Assembly: GCA_973895155.1 (NCBI GenBank)
Contig: OZ316892.1
Span: 10,354,001 to 10,418,000, forward strand
Direction: 5' to 3'
Source of the DNA: Marsupella aquatica
Taxonomy: Eukaryota > Marchantiophyta
DNA: 64,000 bases
In this document: positions 1-11,654 of the stretch, in pieces
Numbering within the stretch: the first letter of the stretch is position 1
Layout: each line of letters begins with the position of its first letter
The notes under the pieces: generated by a model
What the model was told of the DNA's origin: nothing
Seen by the model: the letters and a program-made list of their open reading frames with translations, nothing else
Databases searched by the model: none
Program-made: the position numbers and the translations under genes

Positions 1-816
1 TCCTCAGTCTGTTGTGCCAGAGAAATGTGCGAGGGCCTTACAATTTGTCGATGCAATGATTTAGGGTCCGCTGCAGACTACACATGCGCCCTCGCAATCC
101 CGCTATGGTATTCTTGTTTGAAACAGTACTCCAAAATTTGAAAGTGTACACCCTCTTTTCCATGTACATACGTTGATGGGGTGGATTCGTGATCCTTTGC
201 AAAATGTGTGAAGCGGCCCACGAGGCGATGCCTTGGCCGGTTCACTGCTGAATTGGCCCAAGACGGGGGGCAGGGACTTGGTGGTAGATCAAACAATGCG
301 AATGAGAAGAGTGTGGTCCTCTTCACTTTTCCAATCAATATTGAAACGCACATCATTTCCGTTACAAAAAACATCGGACATATCAATCAAATTTTTTGTT
401 AGGGGATCCGATGTATTTTGTAACGGATATGATCCGTTTTTTACCGCATCGGAAAGGTTCCGTTGTTAATTACATCAGAAATGAAGATATCCAAAGCCGA
501 GAGTATGGCATATTGCCATTTTGTGATAATGGGAATTTCTGATTCTAAAAGAATCGGACGCCGATTGTTTGCAAAAATTGAGCATCGAAAATCAGCTAAA
601 TATGTACTAGTGTTGTTTGTCTGTATTTTTGGTTTGTACCAATCCCAGGGCGGGGAGGTTTTCCACACTCGTCAAATTGCCTTTTGGCATGAACAACAGT
701 ATCCCACAAACAAGATTTGAACTACATTGTAGTATTAACAACATTTGATAGACTTGAATGCTCAGCCAAAATAGTTCTGGGTGTGAGGTTGGAGAGGATC
801 CTGGCTTTCCGATATG
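1..816. other. Intergenic, no gene recognised
   Basis: Only short overlapping open frames of 64-102 codons occur on both strands, and none has a recognisable motif or splice signals that join it to anything. The stretch leads into the 3' end of the broken minus-strand ORF region that starts at 1990. Confidence 0.5.
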
Positions 817-1990
817 TTAGTTTGCTGGCCGCCAGATCAATAAGCTTTGCATCCTTCTGTGCCCACCCTTGATCCATTGTGCCGCCCTTGCAGAATGTTG
901 GCCACTAATCGCCAAGAACTGGATCTCTTGCTTTTTTACACATTGAAGAAAATACTTTCGATCTTGTGGTGTGTTATCAAAATGGAGCAACTTCTTTGTT
1001 TGCTCACGATATGGAATCAAATCAGCCACTTGTGGTTCCTGCCCCAGATTCTTCATCACTGACTTTGCTATCTCCAATGCGTGTGATTGGTTAAACATTC
1101 GATAGACAAATACAGCCGATGGAGGCAAGATACAACTCACAGGGATATCAAAAACCTCACGAATCCTAAATGTGTAATACTGCTCAATGTTTCGTAGGAC
1201 CTCTTGCCCCTTAAGCACATCTCCTTCTTCCGGTCCTTCTGTGGGACACTCATCATCATCTAGACCCAAGACAAGATTTTTTTTGAACCTCGCCCGGGTT
1301 TTGGTTTGAAAATCTTTGGCTTTTTCTTTGGCTTCTCTTCTCCATCCTTGCAAGCGGTTTTCTTGGGGTGTGAAGTATCCCCAATGTCTTTTGGCTCTGC
1401 ATATTTTCTCTTCTTCTCTGGTCTCACTAGCTAGTAGACGGTGTGCCACTCTGGCTAGTGCTGCTAGAAGAAGCAACAACTATGGCAATGGGTTGGACAG
1501 ACGCACTAGTGCCATAGGTGATGGACACATAATTAGGCGACCAATGCTGCCTCCATGCCTCAATCTCAACCAAATGAGTCTTCCCAAACTCATGGTAGTC
1601 ATCCATATGTGGCCCCTCCAAATGCTAAAATAATCTCTTCCATGCCATGAAAGGGGTAAACAATGTGGCGTTACGCAATGTCTGCATATCGCACCATGTA
1701 TCAAACTCCTAGATTAAATCATCAAGATCAATCGTGCCAACTGCACCAAAGTATTGTCGTGGGCCCTTCGTAGCCTCATACATCTCGTCCATATTCCACA
1801 ACAAAGGTGCAACCACCTCATGACGAGGAGAATTGGTCACTGAGTCCTTGTCGAAATCACTGTCCGAAGCTACGCTGCTGACTGCTACCAAGGCCGCTAG
1901 CTGAAATTATGCCCCACTCTAAGTGAAACCGGTCCGTTGTCCATCGGGTAGCCAACAGCACCAGAAGAATCCGTGGTGACCAACCTTACC
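817..1990 (-). pseudogene. Broken ORF region, probably mobile-element derived
   Basis: Read on the minus strand, a protein-like frame runs from about 1990 to 1440. It passes through segments such as DEMYEATKGPRQYFGAVGT, then a TAG near 1706, EFDTWCDMQTLRN, a TAG near 1631, and HMDDYHEFGKTH and EIEAWRQHWSPNY, before ending in a Ser/Thr-rich stretch. The reading then shifts into a 220-codon open frame (1479-817) that has no ATG at its start. That frame is rich in Lys/Arg and Asp/Glu and ends with a segment containing FLAISGQHSARAAQWI. Protein-like composition continuing across two in-frame stops and one frameshift is what a decayed gene looks like. The GQHSA..A segment faintly recalls the G-x-HR..A motif of ParB/sulfiredoxin-like folds, but this is a weak analogy. 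It could equally be a gag-like or host-gene remnant. Function is not assigned. Confidence 0.5.
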
Positions 1991-3400
1991 TAATCTATGT
2001 GCTAACCCTAAGGGCAATCTGTCCCTATCAGCAACACAAGCACTCACCATGGTGTGTTGGGCATCACTCCAACATCACTAGGAGAGAAATACGTAGCACA
2101 ACTAGAATGTCCGGTTGCAAACTCGGATCACTCCTATAGAATCAAGCGCACACGCCAAACTAACATGGCGCATAAATAGGAAGCATGTGTGGAGATGATC
2201 CAGCAACCTTGGGGGCCTCAATCCAAGGGGTGTCCCATATCACGCTCGAAGTTTTGGGGGAATAAACACCCTAAAAGTTAAGTCAATAAAGTTTTTTTTA
2301 GGAATTATTTTACCCCTAACTTAATGGAATATTCCAAGAATATTCCCATATTTGATTTAAAAAAACCCTATGATTATTATAATTCTCAAAATTGGATTAA
2401 AATAACCCTAATGTTCTTCAACAAAAATTTAAAAGTATTTCACTAAACCCAATAAAAAACCCTATACTTATTTGCTCGTGATGGGTCGAAAGAAAAGAAG
2501 TGAGGACCCCGGGCCAGCAACAAGAATGGATACAATTCAACTCTCCACACAAAAGCAAATGCAAACCAATATAACAATGTTCATAAGGTTCAACATATAG
2601 CCTTCATAATAGGCTTCATAATGTTCAATGTCGTAGCTAAGAATCCATGCAAAATTGGTTCAATCCATGCATTCGGATGAACTCAGAAGCATCAAAAACC
2701 TCACAAGAGCTTATGATTTGGCCCAAAATGATACTCTAAACAAACTAGAATGTGTATAAAATTCCTAAGTGTTAATTTCTTAACATCAAAGTAGAAAGGA
2801 ATGTGTGTACACACAAGCACTTAAAAACCATGTAGTTAAGCGTGTGGGGGAGGAATAGTTTTGGGATGGATGACCTCTCACTTGTAGTTATGCACCAAAT
2901 TGGCTGCTCTAATTTCAACAGCTTGCAACTACTCCTCATGTACTAGCAAGATGGCTTGTTGGCCCGCCCACTCCTGCTCCGTCCTCACGCCCCTCGTCCC
3001 AGGTTACCACGAGTTGCCTCGAAGCCTCGAAACGCCAAGATGAGCTAAGAGTGAGCCCGCAACGCTTTGCTACGCTGGATCGAGTTTTGGATTCGGCAAC
3101 ATTCAAACTTCACCTCTTGGTTTCCCTTCACAAAACACATCGAACATAGTGATGGACCAAACGAGAAGTGTGACCACGGTCGGGGGCAAACCATAAATAG
3201 GAGAGCCATGATCAAATCTTTCCGCTCATTTCTTCTTGCTCCCGCATCCTCTTGCTCCCTCAAGAATCCACACTCTCTATGCAAATTTGTATCCTCCCGA
3301 ATCAAACTAGAATCTGAACAAGTGAGAATGATATATCTTTTTGGAAATAATGAGGACGAATCCCAAAAATCCAGTTTGGGTATCATAAACGTGAAAAAAT
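1991..3400. other. AT-rich intergenic stretch
   Basis: No gene is recognised. The stretch 2260-2480 is A/T-rich with short homopolymer runs. Short overlapping frames at 3045-3443 lie on opposite strands of the same bases and show no domain, so they are treated as chance. Confidence 0.45.
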
Positions 3401-3475
3401 GAGGTTGGATGCGAAGTGGGATACGAGGTATCCCACTTTGCATTCAACCCCGTATCCCACTTCGCATCCAACCTC
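3401..3475. repeat. Perfect inverted repeat with 25-bp arms
   Basis: Bases 3401-3425 and 3451-3475 are exact reverse complements. The 25-bp spacer begins with the right half of the 19-bp palindrome, so two alternative hairpins compete for the same bases. Confidence 0.9.
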
Positions 3476-4754
3476 TGAATATGAAGCATTTAGGTGTGAA
3501 ATGCAAGAAATTCAAGGTTGAATGCAAAATATTTTGGATTCAACCGGTGAATCACATGCATTTTAGAATCAAAAGATAGAAAAATCAATGTTGAATGCAA
3601 AGTGGGATACCAAGTATCCCATTTGGTATTCCACCTCTGAATATCTCTCACGTTAAGTCTGAAAGGCAAAGGTTGAATGTGAAGTGGGATACTGGGTATC
3701 CCATTGAGTATCTCACAATAAACACACTGATGAACCAAATGAGGAGTGGGAATGCACAAGCCGTAAGTTCAGGAGTTGAATATGAAATGGGATACCACGT
3801 ATCCTACTTTGGATTCAATACAAGGATATGAGGCTTTTGGAATGCACAAGCCATAAATTGAGAAATTCAATCCAAAACTAGTGAATACCGGGTCATTCTT
3901 AACTTTGAACCCCTAAGCTTTCAATTGTTTTTTCAAAGTCAAATCCAAAGACCCTATCTAGCTGCCTGAGAATCTTGAAATGATCCAAATTCATACTCAA
4001 CATCTTCATCACTAGTTGTGACACAAATTGATATGAAAACGATGAAAGATTGACTAAGATATGATCAGATTAAGTTGTGGGGTGAAATTACAAAATTACA
4101 AAAACTTAAGTTTGTACCCTCTCATGCTTTGGAAGCCATATCTTTATCGGTATTTATCCAAATTCCTTATAATTGATACCGTTAGAAAGAAGAGCTTGAG
4201 ACTCTTTAGCCGCTTTACTTGGCGCTACAAAAATAGAAAAAGGAAAAATTTAAGATCAAGCAAAATCTCTCAAAAAAATCAGATTGCATTTCTAAAAAGA
4301 TCACAAATGATCAAAACTTCAAGAGGAATACCAAGTGGGATACCAAGTATCCCATGTAGTATTCAAACATGTTATTTCACAAATCTAGAAAGGAAAAAGT
4401 CATAAAACCTTGTATAAATACATTTGGTATAAGGACATGTTGTTTTATCCCATTTGGTATAAGAACATGTTATTTTACAAATCAAAAACTTTACAAAGAG
4501 TGATAAAAATTTTACAAAGACCAAATGAGATCCAATTTGGTATTCAAATGTGAAAATGGATGAGTGACTTATGACCGAGGGCCAATCCGGGACTTTGAAT
4601 CTGAGGTGGGATCCACAAACCCACTTGGTATTTGCCTCCATTTTTAGGTAGGTCTGTTGATTGGTTCTACATATTTTGAAAGAGTAAAAAAATGGATATG
4701 ATTGGGGTTGTGCTGAGCAAGGAAAAATCCAAAATTATTTTGGGGTTGAATCGA

Positions 4755-4916
4755 CAAATGGGACTCATGGATCCGTGTCGGTATGGATCCGTGTCGGTAT
4801 TCAAACCTCAATATTGAGGTGCGAGGTGTGGCAAGGGGAAATTTTGGCGGGTGAATACCAAATGGGATCCATGGATCCGTGTTGGTATTCAAACCTCAAT
4901 ATCAAGGTGCAAGGTG
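4755..4916 (+). repeat. Direct repeat of about 60 bp, two copies
   Basis: The segment around 4755-4830 and the segment 4859-4916 share an AAATGGGA..CATGGATCCGTG core followed by TTGGTATTCAAACCTCAATAT or its CGGTATTC variant. They end in similar GAGGTGCGAGGTG and AAGGTGCAAGGTG tails. A short internal duplication of ATGGATCCGTGTCGGTAT sits in the first copy. Confidence 0.7.
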
Positions 4917-5216
4917 TATTTCCAGGCGCACGGCACAGCGATCGAGTATTTGGAGGTTAAATACCAGATTGGATACTTGGATCTAACTTTGTATTCAAAT
5001 TGCGTTCCGACCCCAAAATGCGCTTGGGTTAACTTAACTGACTCTGAGGATCAACCATGGTTTGGAGGAAATGTTTTGTGGTAGGTGTTTTTACGTTTAG
5101 TAAATATTCAAATCCAATTTACCCTTTCTGGTAAATGTGTCCACCAAACAGTTGACTTAGCATGTTTTCGATTGATTTTCTTTGAATGAATGCGAAGTGG
5201 GATACGCGGTATCCCA

Positions 5217-5769
5217 TTTTGTTTTGCACTACTGGATTGACGATCGGCATTTTTTGTTTTTGATGTGTTTTGAGACGCCTTGATTGAGCTTTTAGAGAGA
5301 GGACTTGGAAATCATTGTTTTAGGCGTTTCGGAGTTTTCCCTCATTTTAGAGATGAAGTGTTAGGAAGTTATAAATTATAGAGATTTGCCAGTTTTGGTT
5401 AGAAAGTATCTCGAGTTTGAATCTGATGTTGGATCCAATTTCGGATTCTTACTAGAATTTATGTTTTTTAGATAAATTTATGAGATTTTTCTCCATTTTT
5501 GGCGAAATCCAAAACACACTTCTCATTGGGTGGTCACACTTCCCATTTGGTCCGTCACTGCATGTGTTATCGATCATCCTTAGCTGACGGCTGCTTCCAG
5601 ATTGGCGGTTGGAAAAGCAACAACTTTTGGTGCTACTTCCTTCACGGAAACGCGAGCTTTCGCACCATAGACGTCAGATGTCAAAACCACAACATTCGCG
5701 GTCTCTTTCGTTCATAGAACAGAGCGCATGTGCAAGTGCCGGCTTGCAGCAAACAACCCCGATGCAATC
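5217..5769. other. Intergenic, no gene recognised
   Basis: A low-complexity T-rich stretch (5220-5480) is followed by ordinary sequence. The open frames at 5499-5942 overlap each other in two frames and carry no recognisable domain. Confidence 0.4.
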
Positions 5770-6439
5770 TTGCAACTTTGAGAGTCAAGTTCCTTCAAAA
5801 AATAGCCAGTCAACACATTGCAGGTTGCAGAGCATATGGCGAGAGCAAATCTGCAACCCACAGTCACCAAGCTAACAGTTTCTTCTCAGCCGTGGCTCAC
5901 AGAACTCCCGATCTGTCCTCTAATGATTCGATCAGATGGTAGCACAGATCAGACACAAACTTCTCAACACCAACTATAGCAAATTGAAATACCGGCAATC
6001 CACTCCACGATCCAAGGTACCACGGATCAAAACAACAGCTCCAATTGATTCGATCTACCACAAATCGTCAACGACAAACTCAGACTGAGCTTATGTACGC
6101 ACAACAAAGTTTGAAGCTCTTGATCTTTCAATGTAATCGGAACAACAATCGGAACAACGATCGACGCCAACAATACATACTCAATCCCATCCGATCCGAT
6201 CACACACATATGTCAAGCCAACGCACCTTGCACTCAAGGAATCCACGCTACATAGAGAGAGCTCTCAGCCACCATAGCCACCACACAAGCTCTCCTCTCC
6301 AAGGCTTAACATTGAAAGATAACCTTTCAATGCCTCACAAGAGAGAACTACCCTCTCACACAAACCTAACGGAACCTTATCGGCTTATATAGCACACATA
6401 CCAAATATACAGATCTAGATAGTATGATACACTCTAACA
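5770..6439 (-). mobile_element. Possible LTR-like fragment on the minus strand
   Basis: Read on the minus strand from 6439, the sequence starts TGTTAGAGTGTATCATAC. A TATATAAG box follows about 55 bases later, then a GA-rich leader with GAGAGAGCTC. This order (TGTT start, TATA box, transcribed leader) resembles the U3-R part of a plant Ty1/copia LTR. I see no matching second LTR, no clear primer-binding site and no pol ORF in the window, so this would be a solo or truncated LTR. The right-hand limit near 5770 is a guess. Confidence 0.3.
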
Positions 6440-7457
6440 CTACCTAGAATGGTGTGACACAAAGCTTCAAATTCCTGGAAATTTTCACAAAGCTTCAAAT
6501 TAGATGGTCCTTTTTTCTTTTCTTTTTTAAGGGGAAATTTGTGAAACCCACACAAAGGGAAGAGTCAACCACAATAGTTGAACCCGGCCAAGACCTATCA
6601 GTCTCTACTCAAGTGAGCTACCACAAAGTCATGCCTCTCTAGGTGCGCTAGATGGACCTTAACTTAGTAGTTAAGGTTACTGAAAGAGAACAGTATGGAT
6701 TACCAAGTTCATAGTCAATGACTTTTGCCATAAAGATTGGTCATATGTTGGTTCATAGTCAATGACTTTTTGCCATGAAGATTGGTCATATGCCATGACC
6801 AGAAGTCACTATAGAAGCTAGTGAATAAAAAACAATCTACTTAACCTTGTGAGAAAGTTATGGCCATTTGCTTAAGGCCAAAACCATCATCTGTAACTTT
6901 GAAGCTTCGAGACCCCATAATATGGAAACCTTCATCATCATATGAATCTACTCAATCTAACTACATAATTGTAAACCTGCTATTCAGGGCTTACAATCTA
7001 GAGTGAAGCCTGGACACCAACTCTATGGGCATAATTGAAGCCTTGGTAAGGACTCTAGGGGCATAATTGGAGTTCAGGGTGCGAGTTCAAAGGGGGGATT
7101 GGGGGTAGGTAAGTCTATGAAAATGGCATAGGGTGTGAGGAGTTATTGGAATCCAATTGAATGTGAATTGGTTTAAGGCAATGAGCTTGAATGTACTCAC
7201 CTCTATTTAGGTTACAAGAAGGTGAAGTCAGGCTAGTGAACCAAACCTTGTGTAGGAAGAACTTCAAATAAAAGACATGACCTCCTGGCAAAAGCCAAGA
7301 TGAAACATCTGCCTTCAAGGGTCTGTTCGAGAAATTTTTTATAATACGAGACTAAATAAAATGCATCTTGTTAGATGATAAACCGTATAAAGGAAAATCC
7401 TTAGACATAAAATCAAGGTGGCATATTAAAGAACTTGGGGTCAGTCACTTGCTTTAA
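6440..7457. other. Intergenic with a short tandem duplication
   Basis: At about 6707-6797, a unit of roughly 48 bp (GGTTCATAGTCAATGACTTT then TGCCAT.AAGATTGGTCATATG) is present twice in tandem with few differences. The rest shows no gene. The 3' end is the pre-insertion target of the LINE. Confidence 0.6.
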
Positions 7458-7471
7458 TTTGGAGAGTTAAC
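7458..7471 (+). repeat. Left target-site duplication of the LINE
   Basis: TTTGGAGAGTTAAC here is identical to 12886-12899 on the far side of the LINE. A 14-bp direct repeat flanking the element is what target-primed reverse transcription leaves. The outermost T residues on the right merge with the T-run, so the true length is 11-14 bp. Confidence 0.85.
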
Positions 7472-7475
7472 CGAT

Positions 7476-8560
7476 GCAATCAGAAAGGACATCTTGCGCA
7501 GGACTGCAAGGTTGGTGAAGAGCCAGGCAAGAAGGAGGTGGAGCACAAGACACAGAGTACTGCGGATAATCATGGATTGGACACCAGTGGTGCTGGTACT
7601 GCTTCCGGCCCCAACAGCCGCGCTCCTCAGGCAGCGATGGTTTCACCTGCGGATCTCGAACTTGGAACTGCTTGGCGTGGAACGTTCACCACGGTGGCTG
7701 CTAATACGGGACGTTTTATGTTCCCGCTGCATGAGGGCGTGGAGCAGACTGACAGACGTGCAATGGCTTCGCCGCCAAAGTCACATAGACCAGTGGCTGA
7801 ACAACACTTGCAGGGAGCCAATATTAGACCACACTCTACGCACCCACCGTCGCCCAGAACGGCCGCTTTGACGGATGCTGAGAGGGATGCCAGAACGTCC
7901 CCCGTCTTGAGACCGCTTCCTATTAGTCGCTCTGCAGTTGCTAACATGAGGCTAGTGTCGTCTAACGCCGGGCTACCACTGATCACGGAACCACCCGCTG
8001 GAAAAGACACTCCATCAATTCATCTAAACCATGAGAGCTGGCCAGCTTTGGGGAAGGAGGCCGACTTGACCATGGCTACTGCTGCGGATCAAGCGCCTCT
8101 CAATACGGCATCCCGACGTTTCACACCTGTGTCTCACCGGGACACTCCAGATACAATGAGACCTATGGGGAAGAGGAACCTGAGGACGCTTACACTATTG
8201 ATGGCGAGAATGATATCGTATCCTTTCCTGGTGGATCAGACATTGAAATGTCTGACTATGAAGCATACATTTCAAAGAGTCAACTTAAGGAGAGGGCCCG
8301 CAAATTGGAACTCAGGACACCACCATCGGATCTGAAAAGGAGGGAAAAGAAACAAGAGCACAAAAAAGGTCGCGCGCTCCAATTTCTTGGTGAGGCCTCC
8401 GCCGCCCCCTCTCCGTCCATTGATAGAGCATTGATACAAGAAAACTTTGGGCAGGCATTGGTTTCATTCTCTAGTGGCAACGCGGGAGAGGGGAGCAAAA
8501 GACAGACATACTTAATGGAGTCTCCAGCCCTTTTTTGCAGTAAGGTAATGAGGAGTCCTA
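7476..8560 (+). pseudogene. LINE ORF1 remnant (zinc knuckle and tail)
   Basis: The frame beginning RCNQKGHLAQDCKVGEEPG carries the C, H and final C of a CX2CX4HX4C knuckle. The first Cys is missing because the element starts here. A low-complexity tail rich in Ser, Thr, Pro and Ala follows and stays largely open through 8335, after which the frame shifts toward 8560. In plant L1 elements this knuckle lies at the C-terminal part of the ORF1 nucleic-acid-binding protein. Confidence 0.7.
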
Positions 8561-8588
8561 GATGGATCGGGAAAGCAGGAACTTGGAT

Positions 8589-9669
8589 GGGATGGGTTCG
8601 CTGCTGACCATTGCGTCTTGGAACGTGTGTGGAATCTGTGAAACTAACAAAAAGCATGTTGTCAAGAACTGGATCGCATCGTTGCGCATGCCTCTATTAG
8701 CTCTTGGCTTACAAGAAGTCAAGGCTGATAAGTTTAGATTAGATATAGCTCTGAAAACCATTCTACCATCCTACAAGCACTTAGCATCGGTGCCTGATGA
8801 GGGCCGGGGGGCTCGGCTTTGCTATTACACCCTTCGCTTCAATTGATTGACCACGGGAGTGTAGATAAAGGGAGAGATGTCTGGGCAAGAGTGGAACATC
8901 TGGAAGGACGCTTTGGCATTGTGAGCATATACGCGCCTAACATACCCAAGGAGCGGGCCCTACTTTGGAACGAACTCAAGTCTTCACTGCCTCAAGAAAA
9001 TTGGATAGCCTGCAGAGATTTCAACATGACGGAGGGCCAGCGTGACTCCTCCGGTCCTTCTCCCCTTATACATGGTCGTGAAGTAGAATACTAGCAATTT
9101 TTAAAAACTTGATTCAACTTGCGGACGCTTTTTCTTTGGCCTCCACTACTCAGGGATCTAGATTTACCTGGAGAAGGACTATCAACGGCAAATTGGTTCA
9201 ATTGTGGCTTGATAGATTTTACTTTAGCGGCCAAAGCTGGTGGTCTAGTGAGGTGGATAAGCTAATTCACGACGGGGGCTCAGCGCTGTCTGATCATGAC
9301 CCAATACTACTACAATTCAGACTCGCCCTACAAGGAAGCAATAATAATAGCAAAAAAGTAACATACTTCAAAGCAAACTCAGGTCTACTGAAGGAGGCAA
9401 ATTTTGTGGAGGAACTCAAGAACGCGTGGAGAGGAGAGAGGATACAGGATAACCCGCATTTGCACTTCCATCTAGCCATCACGCGACTCAGGAAGAGATT
9501 TTTGGAAATACAGGGTTCTACTGCATCGCAAGAAGCCTCAACACGGGGCCTCAGAGAAAAACTTTGGGCCCTTGAATTAGCAATGATAAATGACTACTCA
9601 GACGTGGATCTCTGGGATTACGCCAAGGCAAAGGAAGAAATGAGAACTGCGGAACACAATGAGGCATAG
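8589..9669 (+). pseudogene. LINE endonuclease domain, broken
   Basis: The endonuclease begins with a TIASWNVCGI segment. LALGLQEVKA, the substrate and metal Glu region, follows, then IVSIYAPN and a DFNMTEG segment. It ends at SDHDPILLQF, which holds the catalytic His of the exonuclease-endonuclease-phosphatase fold. The reading frame changes near 8820-8846, and stops at 9092-9094 and about 9107 interrupt it. The usual GDFN is ARDFN or CRDFN-like here, a further sign of decay. In an active element this enzyme nicks the target DNA to prime reverse transcription. Confidence 0.9.
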
Positions 9670-9768
9670 CATGGTCGACGGCTCTCAAGACTTAGGTGGC
9701 TCGGACAGGGTGATGAGCCATAAAAATTCTATTTTGACAGCATCAAAGCCAAACGGAGTCAAGAAAAT

Positions 9769-11606
9769 ATGGCCTCACTGCTTCTAGAGAATGGCACAGT
9801 CATCACACAGGAAAACAGGATCCTTGAAGAGGTAGAACATCAATTTATTGATCTCTATGAAGCTGATGAAGAGGTGGCTAGTAGCGAATCCACAGCGGTG
9901 AGGGAAGCAAGACGCATCCTCTTCAGAAATACAAGCAAGGCTCTGTCGGCGGCCAAGATTCGCAGGCTTGAAAAGCTCCGACTTTAGATGAAATCCGTGC
10001 CACATTATGGTTGCTTCCTCTAGATAAAGCACCAGGCCCAGATGGACTGACGGCAGAGGTCTTTCGCTCATGCTGGGATTTTATCAAAGAGGACTTGATG
10101 CACATGATTCTGGCCTTCTGGCGGACCGGGGTCCTGGCACTGCAAATCAAAAGAAGGCATTATTAAGCTCATCCCAAAGAAGCCAGACAAACGCAGACTG
10201 AAAGACTGGAGGCCGTTCACAATGCTCAATACAGTATACAAACTAATCGCACAGATTTTAGCCCTTCTCGACTCAAACCTCTTCTGCAAAAGCTTATTAG
10301 TCCGCAACAAATGGGCTTTATACCCGGCCGGCATATACTTGAAAACATCTCCATTGCATGGCTGACGGTGGACTGGGTAACCAAGCAGAAACAGGAGTCA
10401 CTATTCCTACAACTGGACTTCGAGAAAGCTTTCGACTGGGTTTCTCACTCTTATATTTGGGAGACTCTCCTTCTTCTAGGTCTAGGCCCGCACTTTATTA
10501 GCTTGGTTCGATCACTCATTAGCGGCGCCAACTCTCAAGTGCATATCAATGGCCTCTTCTCTAAGGATATTAAGATGAGGAGAGGAGTTTGTCAAGGTTG
10601 CCCTTTATCTCCACTACTCTTTGTTCTTGTGACTCAGCCATTGATGGATCACCTGGACTCTGAAATTGCGACTGGGATATTCAAGGGGGTAAAGATCTCT
10701 GATTTCCTCATGATCTGCTACAAGCTTTTTGCAGACGACATGGGCATGTTCATACCGGCTAATGAAGAGGACTTCAATGGGGCCAAAGGGGCGCTTGCTT
10801 GCTATGAATTGGCCTTTGGAGCAAAGCTGAATCTTCTTAAGTCTACCATCATCCCTTTGGCTATGGAGAGCATACCAGAGTGGCTCAGCAAAACGGGCTG
10901 CAAGATCAGCAACCGCGGCGAGGTTCAAAGGTACCTTGGTGCCCCGATGGGATGGGGGCTGAATTCAACACAACTACACACCTTCTGCTCAGACAAAATT
11001 GGCACCCGACTCTCAACTTGGGCCAATAGGTTTCTCTCGATCACTGGACGTACAATTCTTGTCAAACACGTTCTTCAGGCAATCCCTATATACAACATGA
11101 TGTTCCTGCATTCTTCGAACAACTTGGGCACTAAGTTAGTAGCACTCTGCAGGGACTTTCTTTGGGGATTTAATGCTGACGGTGGCAGGAAGGTGCCTCT
11201 TGTTGCTTGGAAAACGCTCTCCCGGCCAAAGATCGATGGAGGTATTGGCCTAAAAGATTTCAGGTCTCACTCGGATGCCTTACTTTGCCAATGGTTCAAC
11301 AGGGCTCTTGATCAACCATCCTCTGAATGGGCTTGGCTGTTTGCAGCTAACCTCTGTTTGGCAAAATGGCGCAACACCAGGTCCATCAGGCGAAACAAAT
11401 ACACTTTCACAGATCGGCTCTTACTCTGTTACCCGCGGTCATTCAGTGGCCTGAGCTACACTGGAAGTTTTTGGCAATCATGGGAGACTTTACGTACACA
11501 TCTTATTTTTTCTCCTGCGGACACTGCGGTGGCAAAGTGGTGGCGGGTGGAAGATGTGATTTGCTGCATGGAAGGCTTGCAAGACCTAGGGGAAGATACC
11601 ATCTGA
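9769..11606 (+). pseudogene. LINE reverse transcriptase, broken
   Basis: An N-terminal part lies at 9769-9987, and the finger motif LDKAPGPDGLTAEVF follows in another frame at about 10022-10066. KLIPKKPDKRRLKDWRP lies in yet another frame near 10170-10220. From 10311 a 431-codon frame stays open: MGFIPGRHILENI, LQLDFEKAFDWV, RGVCQGCPLSPLLFVL, then the catalytic FADDMGMF near 10727-10750, then the thumb region AYLGAPMGW-like RYLGAPMGWGL. The FADD triad residues are present, but at least two frameshifts upstream make the enzyme non-functional. Confidence 0.95.
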
Positions 11607-11654
11607 GCTATTAACAGGACTTGTGGCAAGATCGGGATCCAAGATATTGCGGAT

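Larger units (their letters stand above)
3401..5216. repeat. Dispersed array of 19-bp palindromes TGGGATAC-N3-GTATCCCA
   Basis: A short palindrome recurs at 3417-3435 (centre GAG), 3603-3621 (CAA), 3685-3703 (TGG), 3788-3806 (CAC, one mismatch in the right arm), 4336-4354 (CAA) and 5198-5216 (GCG). The 8-bp arms are conserved while the three central bases vary. The flanks also recur, for example GTTGAATGCRAAG before the palindrome and TTTGGTATTC or TTTGCATTC after it. The spacing is irregular (64 to about 840 bp), so it is not a simple satellite. No coding capacity is associated with it. Confidence 0.85.

Noticed and set aside
3300-5216. Palindromes as a CRISPR array
   Set aside because: Spacing is irregular, the repeats are only 19 bp with a variable centre, there are no cas genes, and the genome is a plant's.
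7627-8010. Minus-strand 127-codon frame within the LINE
   Set aside because: It is antisense to the ORF1 tail of the retrotransposon, whose low-complexity G/C-rich sequence keeps several frames open.
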